A stretch of 64,000 nucleotides of DNA from Candidatus Ruthia endofausta (GTDB lineage Bacteria > Pseudomonadota > Gammaproteobacteria > PS1 > Pseudothioglobaceae), in NCBI RefSeq assembly GCF_013342985.1, contig NZ_CP054490.1, positions 62,001 to 126,000 of the forward strand. The letters are read 5' to 3'. The position numbers and the translations under genes were made by a program. A model generated the notes under the pieces. It was not told where the DNA came from, did no database searches, and worked only from the letters and a program-made list of their open reading frames with translations. Positions 47,851 to 55,715 of the stretch are shown here, piece by piece; positions within the stretch are counted from its first letter, which is position 1, and each line of letters starts with the position of its first letter.

Positions 47851-48342
47851 ATGATTAAAAAATTAAGTAAATTGGTTAAAGATTTCACCCTGAATGAATT
47901 ACGCACTGGATTGAAAATTACGGCAAAAGAGTTGGTTAACAAAAAAATTACCGTTCAATTCCCAGAAGAAAGAACCCCGATATCACCACGTTTTAGAGGC
48001 TTACATGCATTACGTCGCTACCCCAATGGTGAAGAACGCTGCATTGCTTGCAAATTGTGCGAGGCTGTTTGTCCTGCCAATGCTATTACCATTGAATCTG
48101 AAATGCGTGATGATGGCACGCGTCGCACTATTCAATATGACATTGATTTATTTAAGTGTATTTTTTGCGGATTTTGCGAAGAGGCCTGTCCCGTTGATGC
48201 GATTGTTGAGACACAAATTTTTGATTATGTCTTTGAGTCAAGGCAGGGCAGTATTATGACCAAGGAGTGCCTATTAGAAGTAGGCAGTCAAAATGAACAA
48301 GCCATTAACCAAGCTAGGTTTGAAGATGCTAAGTATAAATAA
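47851..48342 (+). CDS. nuoI: NADH:quinone oxidoreductase subunit I
   Basis: 163-residue TYKY-type subunit with two 4Fe-4S clusters: [20 protein letters not shown] and [20 protein letters not shown]. The [16 protein letters not shown] lead-in is family-specific. It links the NuoG chain to cluster N2 in NuoB. Confidence 0.97.
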   Translation: MIKKLSKLVKDFTLNELRTGLKITAKELVNKKITVQFPEERTPISPRFRGLHALRRYPNGEERCIACKLCEAVCPANAITIESEMRDDGTRRTIQYDIDLFKCIFCGFCEEACPVDAIVETQIFDYVFESRQGSIMTKECLLEVGSQNEQAINQARFEDAKYK

Positions 48343-48351
48343 AGGTAAATC

Positions 48352-48963
48352 ATGGAATCTGAACAAATAATATTCTACATTCTCTCATTTTGGTTTGTCG
48401 CTAGCTCTTTTTTGATGATTTTTTCACGCAATGCAGCAAAGGCGGTTTTATTTTTAGTACTGGCATTTTTTAGTGCTGCCAGTATTTGGATTTTACTTGA
48501 GGCTGAATTTTTAGCCATTACTTTGATTTTGGTTTATGTTGGCGCGGTCATGGTGTTATTTTTATTCGTGATTAAAATGCTTAATATCGACAAATCAACA
48601 CTCAGGGCAAAATTTACAGGCTATTTGCCGTTAGGGCTTATTGTTGCTGCTATTATTGTTGCTGAGATGAGTTTGGTACTAGGTGCCAATCAATTTGGGT
48701 TAGACGTGTTCAGTAGTCCAACTCGTCACGATGCAGATTATAGCAACATTACGGTATTGGCAATGCAACTTTACACCACCTATGTTTATCCATTTGAACT
48801 TGCCGCAGTGTTGTTATTAATTGCAATTATTGCCGCTATTACCTTGGTGTACAGAAACGACACAAGCCATAAAAAACAATCTATTTCTGAACAAGTAAAT
48901 GTTCAAGCCAAAGACAGGGTAAGGCTTGTTTCAATTACCTCGCCAAGTAAGGAGGATAAATAA
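48352..48963 (+). CDS. nuoJ: NADH:quinone oxidoreductase subunit J
   Basis: 203 residues with five membrane helices. AAKAVLFLVLAFFSAASIWI and LVYVGAVMVLFLFVIKMLNI are the conserved NuoJ/ND6 segments, including the pi-bulge helix. A hydrophilic C-terminal tail of about 35 residues follows the last helix. Confidence 0.94.
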   Translation: MESEQIIFYILSFWFVASSFLMIFSRNAAKAVLFLVLAFFSAASIWILLEAEFLAITLILVYVGAVMVLFLFVIKMLNIDKSTLRAKFTGYLPLGLIVAAIIVAEMSLVLGANQFGLDVFSSPTRHDADYSNITVLAMQLYTTYVYPFELAAVLLLIAIIAAITLVYRNDTSHKKQSISEQVNVQAKDRVRLVSITSPSKEDK

Positions 48964-49269
48964 ATGGTCAGTTTGAGTGATTATTTAATGCTAAGCAATG
49001 TTATTTTTTGCATTGGCTTGGTGGGTATTTTTGTTAATCGTACTAATATTATTACATTGTTGATGTGTGTAGAGTTGATTTTAGTTGCTGTTAATACTAA
49101 TTTTGTCGCCTTTTCACATTTTTTAGGCAATGAAGCAGGGCAAATTTTTGTTTTCTTTATTTTGACAGTAGCGGCAGCTGAGGTTGCCATTGGTTTGGCG
49201 ATCTTGACCTTATTATTTAGAAAGCGTGGCTCTATTAGTGTTGATGTTACTAATAGTTTAAAGGGATAG
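48964..49269 (+). CDS. nuoK: NADH:quinone oxidoreductase subunit K
   Basis: 101 residues, three helices: [40 protein letters not shown] with the conserved glutamate in the membrane, and [20 protein letters not shown] with the second. The ATG directly follows the nuoJ stop. In this operon nuoL does not follow immediately: about 510 bases of other genes lie between. Confidence 0.95.
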   Translation: MVSLSDYLMLSNVIFCIGLVGIFVNRTNIITLLMCVELILVAVNTNFVAFSHFLGNEAGQIFVFFILTVAAAEVAIGLAILTLLFRKRGSISVDVTNSLKG

Positions 49270-49271
49270 GT

Positions 49272-49561
49272 ATGCTAGTAGTATCGATGTTTTATGAAAT
49301 TATCATTCGCCTTTATTTTTACGATAAAGGTAAACATAGTGTTGCTCATATTGACACAGAATATGGCAAATTTGAGGCCAGTTTTGAGATTGAAACTAGG
49401 GAGGCTTTATAAGCGGTTCAATTCCCAATAAAAAGATAGAATTGGTTCAGATTTGGATGGAAATTTATCAAGAAGAATTAATAGCAGATTGGAATTTAGC
49501 ATTCAAAGATGACGACGTCTTAAAATTAAACCACTTAGATAAAAAATGGAACAAGTATTAA
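49272..49561 (+). pseudogene. DUF4160 protein, frameshifted, inside the nuo operon
   Basis: The first frame reads MLVVSMFYEIIIRLYFYDKG, then HSVAHIDTEYGKFEASFEIE before a TAA at 49410-49412. A different frame continues GGFISGSIPNKKIELVQIWM, then EIYQEELIADWNLAF, and stops at 49561. Together they cover a full DUF4160 protein (I-x-x-FYGIxIRMY, PHxHAxYGE, ELPxxxxxLVxxWxxxHxxELxxxW). One frameshift near 49396-49402 separates the halves. DUF4160 genes commonly precede DUF2442 genes in toxin-antitoxin-like pairs. The DUF2442 start codon lies inside its 3' end. Confidence 0.75.
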
Positions 49562-49776
49562 ACATAAAATCATTAGACAACTATTGTATTGAGATGCAAA
49601 TGCGAACCGTCAATGGTATTTTTGATGTAAAACCCTATTTGAATGGGTATACATTTAAAGAGCTTAAAAATAAAGGCTATTTTAGTACTGTGTACGCCAC
49701 TAAGTATGACATAGAATGGAAAAATGGACAAGACTTTAGCTCTGATACGATTATTTACGATATTAACAGTCAATAA
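49546..49776 (+). CDS. DUF2442 protein inside the nuo operon
   Basis: 76 residues, intact: LDNYCIEMQMRTVNGIFDVK, PYLNGYTFKELKNKGYFSTV and IEWKNGQDFSSDTIIYD. This matches DUF2442 (FDVxPYL, FxxLxDxxxFxxV, WPNGxDLxPDxLY). Such proteins are usually paired with DUF4160 and are thought to be part of small toxin-antitoxin-like modules, but their activity is not established. It overlaps the DUF4160 remnant by 16 bases and ends 3 bases before nuoL, so any nuoL transcript from the nuo promoter must pass through it. Confidence 0.8.
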   Translation: MEQVLNIKSLDNYCIEMQMRTVNGIFDVKPYLNGYTFKELKNKGYFSTVYATKYDIEWKNGQDFSSDTIIYDINSQ

Positions 49777-49779
49777 AGC

Positions 49780-51741
49780 ATGGAAAATATTTACTTAACA
49801 ATTGTACTTTCACCTTTAGTAGGCGCAATCCTTGCAGGGTTTTTTGGCACTATGCTTGGCAAAACAGCCACACACATGCTGACTATTTTAGGTGTGTTGA
49901 TTTCAACTGTATTGTCTTTGTATGTATTTAATTATCACGTTTTAGAGCAGGGCGAGATTTTTAATCAAAATCTCTACACTTGGATGCAAATTAATAATCT
50001 AAACGTCAGTGTTGGCTTTTTAATTGATAATTTAACGTCCGTGATGTTGGTGGTGGTCTCCTTTGTCTCGCTCATGGTGCATATTTATACCATTGGCTAT
50101 ATGCATGACGATGCGAGTTATACGAAATTTTTTAGTTATATTTCGCTGTTCACGTTCTCAATGTTTATGTTGGTGATGAGCAATAACTTTATGCAACTTT
50201 TCTTTGGTTGGGAAGCGGTTGGATTGGTTTCATACTTATTGATTGGTTTTTGGCACCACAAGGAAAGCGCAGTACAAGCAAACCTAAAAGCCTTTTTGGT
50301 TAATCGTGTGGGTGATTTTGGCTTTTTACTAGGTATTGGCTTGGTACTGGCGTTTAGTGGCTCATTAGATTACATGGAAGTATTTTTAAGTCTTGATAAG
50401 ACGATGAAGCAACAACTTTGGGGTTTAGATCTTATTACTATTATTTGTTTATTACTATTTGTCGGCGCAATGGGTAAATCTGCACAAGTGCCACTGCATG
50501 TTTGGCTGCCAGGCTCAATGGAAGGCCCAACACCGATTTCAGCTTTAATTCATGCTGCTACTATGGTAACCGCAGGTATTTTCATGGTATCACGCATGTC
50601 ACCCATGTTTGAGCTAAGTGACGTTGCACTAACAGTGGTGATGATAGTCGGTGCAATCACTGCTCTGTTTATGGGGCTGCTTGGCATTGTACAAAACGAC
50701 ATTAAAAAAGTGGTGGCTTACTCAACCTTGTCACAATTGGGTTATATGACGGTTGCGCTAGGTGTGAGTGCTTATTCGGTTGCCATTTTTCATCTGATGA
50801 CACATGCATTTTTTAAAGCATTATTATTTTTAGGCGCAGGTTCAGTCATTGTTGCTATGCACCATCAGCAAGACATTCGCAAGATGGGCGGATTGCGTAA
50901 AAAAATGCCAATTACTTATTGGACTGCACTAATTGGCACATTAGCCCTGATTGGCTTTCCAGGTTTTGCAGGTTTCTACTCAAAAGACATGATTATTGAG
51001 GCGGTGCACTTTTCATTATTACCATATGCAAGTTGGGTTTATATTGCGGTGGTAGTGGGCGTATTTATTACTGCCTTTTATTCATTAAGAATGTTTTTCT
51101 TGGTCTTTCATGGCGAGTCTAGGGTGGATGAACATACCGCTAAACACCTACATGAATCTGCATCTTCAATGACATTTCCGCTCATTGCTTTGGCCATTCC
51201 GTCCCTAGTGATTGGATATTTAACGATTGAGCCTATGTTGTTTAATGGCTGGTTAGATAACGCAATTACCATTGCCTCAAGCCACGCTTCTATGGCTGAG
51301 TTAAATCGCGAATTCCATGGCGCAGCCTCAATGATTCCCCATGCAATACAGACCTTGCCATTTTGGATGATGGTAAGTGGTATTGCCACTGCCTGGGTTT
51401 TTTCAATTTATAAAACACAATGGGCTGATTGGATACAAAAGAAATACCACCGTACCAACTACGTACTTGAATCCTTGTACGGTTTTGATCGTTTTAATGA
51501 TATTGTTTTTGTCAGTGGTGTTAAGAAATTAGGCAATCTTTTATATAAGGTGTCCGATATTGGTTTGATTGATCAGATACTGGTCAATGGCAGTGCAAAA
51601 TTTATTGGTTTTATTGGCAAGATTGTGCGTCCTATTCAAACAGGCTATGTTTATCATTACGCTTTTTTTATGATTTTTAGTTTATTAATTATTTTAACTT
51701 GGGCGCTGTTTGCAGGCGATAATCCATTACTTGAACTTTAA
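49780..51741 (+). CDS. nuoL: NADH:quinone oxidoreductase subunit L
   Basis: 653-residue antiporter-like proton-pumping subunit with about 16 helices. FFGWEAVGLVSYLLIGFWHH, LVNRVGDFGFLLGIGLVLAF, GAMGKSAQVPLHVWLPGSME, GPTPISALIHAATMVTAGIF and HLMTHAFFKALLFLGAGSVI are hallmark stretches holding the channel lysines and histidines. The C-terminal amphipathic lateral helix region is present. Confidence 0.97.
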   Translation: MENIYLTIVLSPLVGAILAGFFGTMLGKTATHMLTILGVLISTVLSLYVFNYHVLEQGEIFNQNLYTWMQINNLNVSVGFLIDNLTSVMLVVVSFVSLMVHIYTIGYMHDDASYTKFFSYISLFTFSMFMLVMSNNFMQLFFGWEAVGLVSYLLIGFWHHKESAVQANLKAFLVNRVGDFGFLLGIGLVLAFSGSLDYMEVFLSLDKTMKQQLWGLDLITIICLLLFVGAMGKSAQVPLHVWLPGSMEGPTPISALIHAATMVTAGIFMVSRMSPMFELSDVALTVVMIVGAITALFMGLLGIVQNDIKKVVAYSTLSQLGYMTVALGVSAYSVAIFHLMTHAFFKALLFLGAGSVIVAMHHQQDIRKMGGLRKKMPITYWTALIGTLALIGFPGFAGFYSKDMIIEAVHFSLLPYASWVYIAVVVGVFITAFYSLRMFFLVFHGESRVDEHTAKHLHESASSMTFPLIALAIPSLVIGYLTIEPMLFNGWLDNAITIASSHASMAELNREFHGAASMIPHAIQTLPFWMMVSGIATAWVFSIYKTQWADWIQKKYHRTNYVLESLYGFDRFNDIVFVSGVKKLGNLLYKVSDIGLIDQILVNGSAKFIGFIGKIVRPIQTGYVYHYAFFMIFSLLIILTWALFAGDNPLLEL

Positions 51742-51743
51742 TT

Positions 51744-53249
51744 ATGGAAAATTCATTACTTAGTTTGCTAATTTGGTTGCCGATTTTCTCTGGTGTACTG
51801 GTGATTTTTATTGGTAACAATCGCGCCAATACAGCCCGTTGGGTGAGTGTCATCATTTCAGTACTTGTTTTTATGATGTCACTAAGTCTTTATACAGGCT
51901 TTGACTCATCAACGCATTTAATGCAGTTTGTTGAAAAAGTCTCTTGGATATCACAATTTAACATTCATTACCATATTGGTATAGATGGCATTTCTATACC
52001 ATTGATTATCCTCACAACCTTCTCAACAATTTTAGTTATTGTTGCAGGCTGGGAAGTAATTACCAAAAGATGCGCCCATTATATGGCAGCTTTTTTGATG
52101 ATGGAAGGTTTGATTATTGGCGTGTTTTCCTCATTAGACGCCATTCTATTTTATGCATTCTGGGAAGCATCATTAATCCCCATGTTGTTGATTATTGGCA
52201 TTTGGGGTGGGGACAATCGCGTGTATGCTTCTATTAAGTTTTTCTTGTATACCTTTTTAGGTTCGGTATTTATGTTGGTGTCGCTCATCTATATGTATAA
52301 CAAAGGTGGCTCGTTCTCAATCCTTGATATGCACAATTTAGAATTAAGTCTTGCGGAGCAAAGCTATATTTTCTGGGCGTTTTTTATGGCATTTGCGGTT
52401 AAAGTACCCATGTTTCCCGTGCACACTTGGCTACCAGATGCACATGTACAAGCACCAACAGGTGGTTCTGTTATTCTAGCGGCAATCATGTTGAAAATGG
52501 GCGGCTATGGTTTTTTCCGTTTTTCACTTCCTATCACGCCCGACGCCTCATTAGAATTTTCAGAAATCATCATTGTATTATCCCTTATTGCCATTGTTTA
52601 TATTGGTTTTGTTGCACTGGTGCAACGTGACATGAAGAAACTCATCGCCTACTCCTCAATTTCACACATGGGTTTTGTAACATTGGGTGTATTCACCTTA
52701 TTTTTAGTCTACAAGTCAGGCGCAATAGAAGGCGCGTTATTGGGTCTTGAAGGCGCTATGGTACAAATGATTTCACATGGTTTTATCTCAGCCGCTATGT
52801 TCTTAGTGGTGGGTGTGTTGTATGATCGTTTACATTCAAGAGAGATATCAACTTATGGTGGTGTGATTAATTCTATGCCTAAATTCACGGGTTTTGCTGT
52901 GCTGTTTGCAATGGCCAATGCAGGCTTGCCAGGTACCTCAGGTTTTGTGGGAGAGTTTATGGTCATTTTAGGTGCCATTCAAGCAAATATCTGGTACGGC
53001 GTATTAGCGGCAAGCACGCTTATTGTAGGTGCGGCGTATACATTATGGATGGTAAAACGAGTGTTTTGGGGCGCTGTTACCAATCCTGCTGTGGCAACTC
53101 TAAAAGACATTAATGCTCGTGAATTTTCAATCCTTGCTATTTTGACAGTGGCAGTACTGGTCATGGGCCTGTATCCACAGCTACTGATTGAGCTGATACA
53201 TACCTCAATTGAGCATTTATTATATCAAGCCTTAACGTCTAAACTTTAA
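51744..53249 (+). CDS. nuoM: NADH:quinone oxidoreductase subunit M
   Basis: 501-residue antiporter-like subunit. YHIGIDGISIPLIILTTFST, FYAFWEASLIPMLLIIGIWG with the key glutamate, FFMAFAVKVPMFPVHTWLPD, AHVQAPTGGSVILAAIMLKM and KKLIAYSSISHMGFV are diagnostic. Two bases separate it from nuoL and three from nuoN. Confidence 0.97.
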   Translation: MENSLLSLLIWLPIFSGVLVIFIGNNRANTARWVSVIISVLVFMMSLSLYTGFDSSTHLMQFVEKVSWISQFNIHYHIGIDGISIPLIILTTFSTILVIVAGWEVITKRCAHYMAAFLMMEGLIIGVFSSLDAILFYAFWEASLIPMLLIIGIWGGDNRVYASIKFFLYTFLGSVFMLVSLIYMYNKGGSFSILDMHNLELSLAEQSYIFWAFFMAFAVKVPMFPVHTWLPDAHVQAPTGGSVILAAIMLKMGGYGFFRFSLPITPDASLEFSEIIIVLSLIAIVYIGFVALVQRDMKKLIAYSSISHMGFVTLGVFTLFLVYKSGAIEGALLGLEGAMVQMISHGFISAAMFLVVGVLYDRLHSREISTYGGVINSMPKFTGFAVLFAMANAGLPGTSGFVGEFMVILGAIQANIWYGVLAASTLIVGAAYTLWMVKRVFWGAVTNPAVATLKDINAREFSILAILTVAVLVMGLYPQLLIELIHTSIEHLLYQALTSKL

Positions 53250-53252
53250 CTT

Positions 53253-54707
53253 ATGAATAATATTATCGAATTTGACGCATCATCTTTGTGGATTGCTCTA
53301 CCAGAGATTTTTTTACTCAGTGCAATTGTGGTCATTTTATTGCTAGATTTATTTCTAGACAAGCGTTTTAAGCAAGTTACCTATTATTTAATTCAATTCA
53401 GTTTATTAGTCACTGGACTACTGGCATTTAATTTAATTAACCACCCCCAAACAATCATTTTTGATGACTCATTCGTGTTGGATAATATGGCATCCGTGTT
53501 TAAAGTATTTATGATGGGTGCTACCATGGTTGCCATGGTTTACTCGCGTCATTATTTAAGAGCGCACTCCCTTTTTAGGGGGGAGTATTTTGTTTTAGTC
53601 TTGTTGTCAGTACTAGGTATGATGGTAATGATATCGGGCTACAGTCTACTAACCTTATATCTAGGTTTAGAAATCTTATCTTTGTCACTGTATGCACTTA
53701 TTGCTATTGCACGTGAAAGGGCAGACGCCATTGAGGCAGCACTTAAATACTTCGTTCTAGGCGCAATTGCATCAGGTTTGTTATTATATGGCATGAGTAT
53801 GATTTATGGCATTAGTGGTAGTCTTAATATTAACGACATTGCTAGTTTTGTATCCAACGTCAATCTTGCCCCAAGAGAAACACTGATTATTAATTTTGGC
53901 TTAGTATTTTTGGTTATTGGTATTGCCTTTAAATTAGGCGCTGTGCCTTTTCATATGTGGGTGCCTGATGTCTATCAGGGCGCACCAACTTCAGTCACAT
54001 TATTTATCTCAACTGTGCCTAAAATCGCAGCAGTTGCTATGTTGCTGCGCATTTTGGTTGATGGCTTGGGCAGTATGCACGCTTATTGGTCAGATTTATT
54101 CATGGTGCTGTCTATTTTGTCCATTGCACTGGGCTCTGTTGTTGCGCTCATGCAAACCAACATCAAACGCATGTTGGCCTATTCAACCATTTCACATGTT
54201 GGTTTTATTATGCTTGGTTTTGTCACTGGGACGCTAACGGGTTATGGTGCAGCAACATTTTATATGTTGGTTTATGTACTGATGAGTTTGGCAGCGTTTG
54301 GCATGATTATCTTACTCAATAAACAAGGCTTTGAAGTTGATCAAATTTCTGACTTTAGGGGACTTAGTAAACACGCCCCATGGTTTGCACTGATGATGCT
54401 CATTATCATGCTGTCTATGGCAGGTGTTCCACCATTGGTTGGTTTTTATTCCAAATTTTTCATCCTTCAAGAAGTGATATCAGCAGGGTTTATAATGATT
54501 GCAGTTATTGCTGTTATCTTTGCTGTTATTAGCGCTTATTACTATTTACAAATTATTAAATCCATGTATTTTGATGAGACTGATAAAAACATAACCATCC
54601 AAGCGTCAATAGATATACAGTTAGTTTTGTCAATCAATGCTATCTTAATATTGGCAGTTGGCTTGTTCCCAGATTTTTGGATGAAATTAGCACTGTCATT
54701 ATTCTAA
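53253..54707 (+). CDS. nuoN: NADH:quinone oxidoreductase subunit N
   Basis: 484-residue antiporter-like subunit and last gene of the operon. LYLGLEILSLSLYALIAIAR, EAALKYFVLGAIASGLLLYG, AFKLGAVPFHMWVPDVYQGA, KRMLAYSTISHVGFIMLGF and MAGVPPLVGFYSKFFILQEV match the family. No clear terminator follows; the next gene starts about 150 bases on. Confidence 0.96.
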   Translation: MNNIIEFDASSLWIALPEIFLLSAIVVILLLDLFLDKRFKQVTYYLIQFSLLVTGLLAFNLINHPQTIIFDDSFVLDNMASVFKVFMMGATMVAMVYSRHYLRAHSLFRGEYFVLVLLSVLGMMVMISGYSLLTLYLGLEILSLSLYALIAIARERADAIEAALKYFVLGAIASGLLLYGMSMIYGISGSLNINDIASFVSNVNLAPRETLIINFGLVFLVIGIAFKLGAVPFHMWVPDVYQGAPTSVTLFISTVPKIAAVAMLLRILVDGLGSMHAYWSDLFMVLSILSIALGSVVALMQTNIKRMLAYSTISHVGFIMLGFVTGTLTGYGAATFYMLVYVLMSLAAFGMIILLNKQGFEVDQISDFRGLSKHAPWFALMMLIIMLSMAGVPPLVGFYSKFFILQEVISAGFIMIAVIAVIFAVISAYYYLQIIKSMYFDETDKNITIQASIDIQLVLSINAILILAVGLFPDFWMKLALSLF

Positions 54708-54897
54708 GCCAGTTCTTATTTTAAGATTTTAAGCAGTAAAAACCTCAATGCCTGACTAAGAATACCTGTTTAAATTTATACTTAACAAATCACCAATACA
54801 AAAAAGTTAAAAATAAACTTGCAGAAATAACTTTTGTTTATGTAATAACGAACTATGAAAAAAAATTATTAGAAATTTTCCCAAAACGATTGCTCCT

Positions 54898-55533
54898 ATG
54901 GTGAACATGGGGTTAGAGTTAGGCATCACGTATAAAGAGTTTAATGCTGCAATAAAGCAAATGTTTGTCGAGCAAGCCAATGGAATTGTTAAAAACAAGG
55001 GTGGTAAAGTAATGGATGCTGCTGTTAGTATTATTAGCGGGCTATCAAGAACTTACGTGACTCAACTAATTAACAACAAAACCAAAGCCAGTCGTGAATG
55101 GGTTAGCACTCCTGTAAGAATTCTTGTTACTTGGGTGGCACAAGACTTAGAGTCAGTCATTTCTTATTTTTCTGAAGATGACACGCCTGATATTGCCACA
55201 TTGGCCAAAGGCGTTACTTTAGATAAATTCATCAAAGTTATTTTAGATGAGTTGGTGCGCTTAAAGCAAGTCAGCGTAACTGATAATAAGGTGACATTCA
55301 TCCCTGTTAGTATTGATGAAAATCAAGCAACTGGTAAAGAAACTTTATTGCTTGATTTTACTGACAATCTTCAAGCACATGCATTGGCAGGTGTTGGCGA
55401 TTTAACAAACACATCCTATGTACCGTTTTTAGAACAAGCCGTCAAAGTTGATGGCATTCACAAGAACAGCGCTAAATATTTGTCTAAATTTAATGTTGAT
55501 ATTTGGAAAGAAGTTTATAAAGAAAATCATTGA
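54898..55533 (+). CDS. DUF6502-like protein with disrupted ends
   Basis: The central frame of 211 residues reads LELGITYKEFNAAIKQMFVE, then AAVSIISGLSRTYVTQLINN, an HTH-like N-terminal domain, and TPVRILVTWVAQDLESVISY, resembling the DUF6502 family of uncharacterised proteobacterial proteins. Both ends look broken. An ATG at 54855 followed by A8 is out of frame by one base; correcting it would prepend MKKIIRNFPKTIAP. At the 3' end, a shift at AAAGAAAATC near 55520 would replace YKENH by KKIIDEAWPISDKEGEKHKI, then TFGIYCYYE and a stop at 55609. It may be a recent pseudogene or rely on slippage. It lies just upstream of the giant adhesin gene. Confidence 0.55.
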   Translation: MVNMGLELGITYKEFNAAIKQMFVEQANGIVKNKGGKVMDAAVSIISGLSRTYVTQLINNKTKASREWVSTPVRILVTWVAQDLESVISYFSEDDTPDIATLAKGVTLDKFIKVILDELVRLKQVSVTDNKVTFIPVSIDENQATGKETLLLDFTDNLQAHALAGVGDLTNTSYVPFLEQAVKVDGIHKNSAKYLSKFNVDIWKEVYKENH

Positions 55534-55662
55534 TGAGGCGTGGCCTATTTCTGACAAAGAAGGTGAAAAACACAAAATAACCTTCGGTATTTATTGTTAT
55601 TACGAGTAAAACACCGAAAAACTTAAGTACAATAAAAAAAATAAGTAAAAAAATACAACAAT

Positions 55663-55676
55663 AGGAAAAGATAATA
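55663..55676 (+). promoter_or_regulatory. Ribosome-binding site facing an in-frame ATA, possible original start of the giant gene
   Basis: AGGAAAAG at 55663-55670 is followed at normal spacing by ATA AAA ACT AAC at 55674, in frame with the giant open frame. Replacing ATA by ATG would give the N-terminus MKTNSTKTTAQLKALQTQAQ. The first standard start codon in frame is a TTG at 55716, which lacks a comparable ribosome-binding site. Confidence 0.5.
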
Positions 55677-55715
55677 AAAACTAACAGCACAAAAACAACA
55701 GCACAATTAAAAGCA

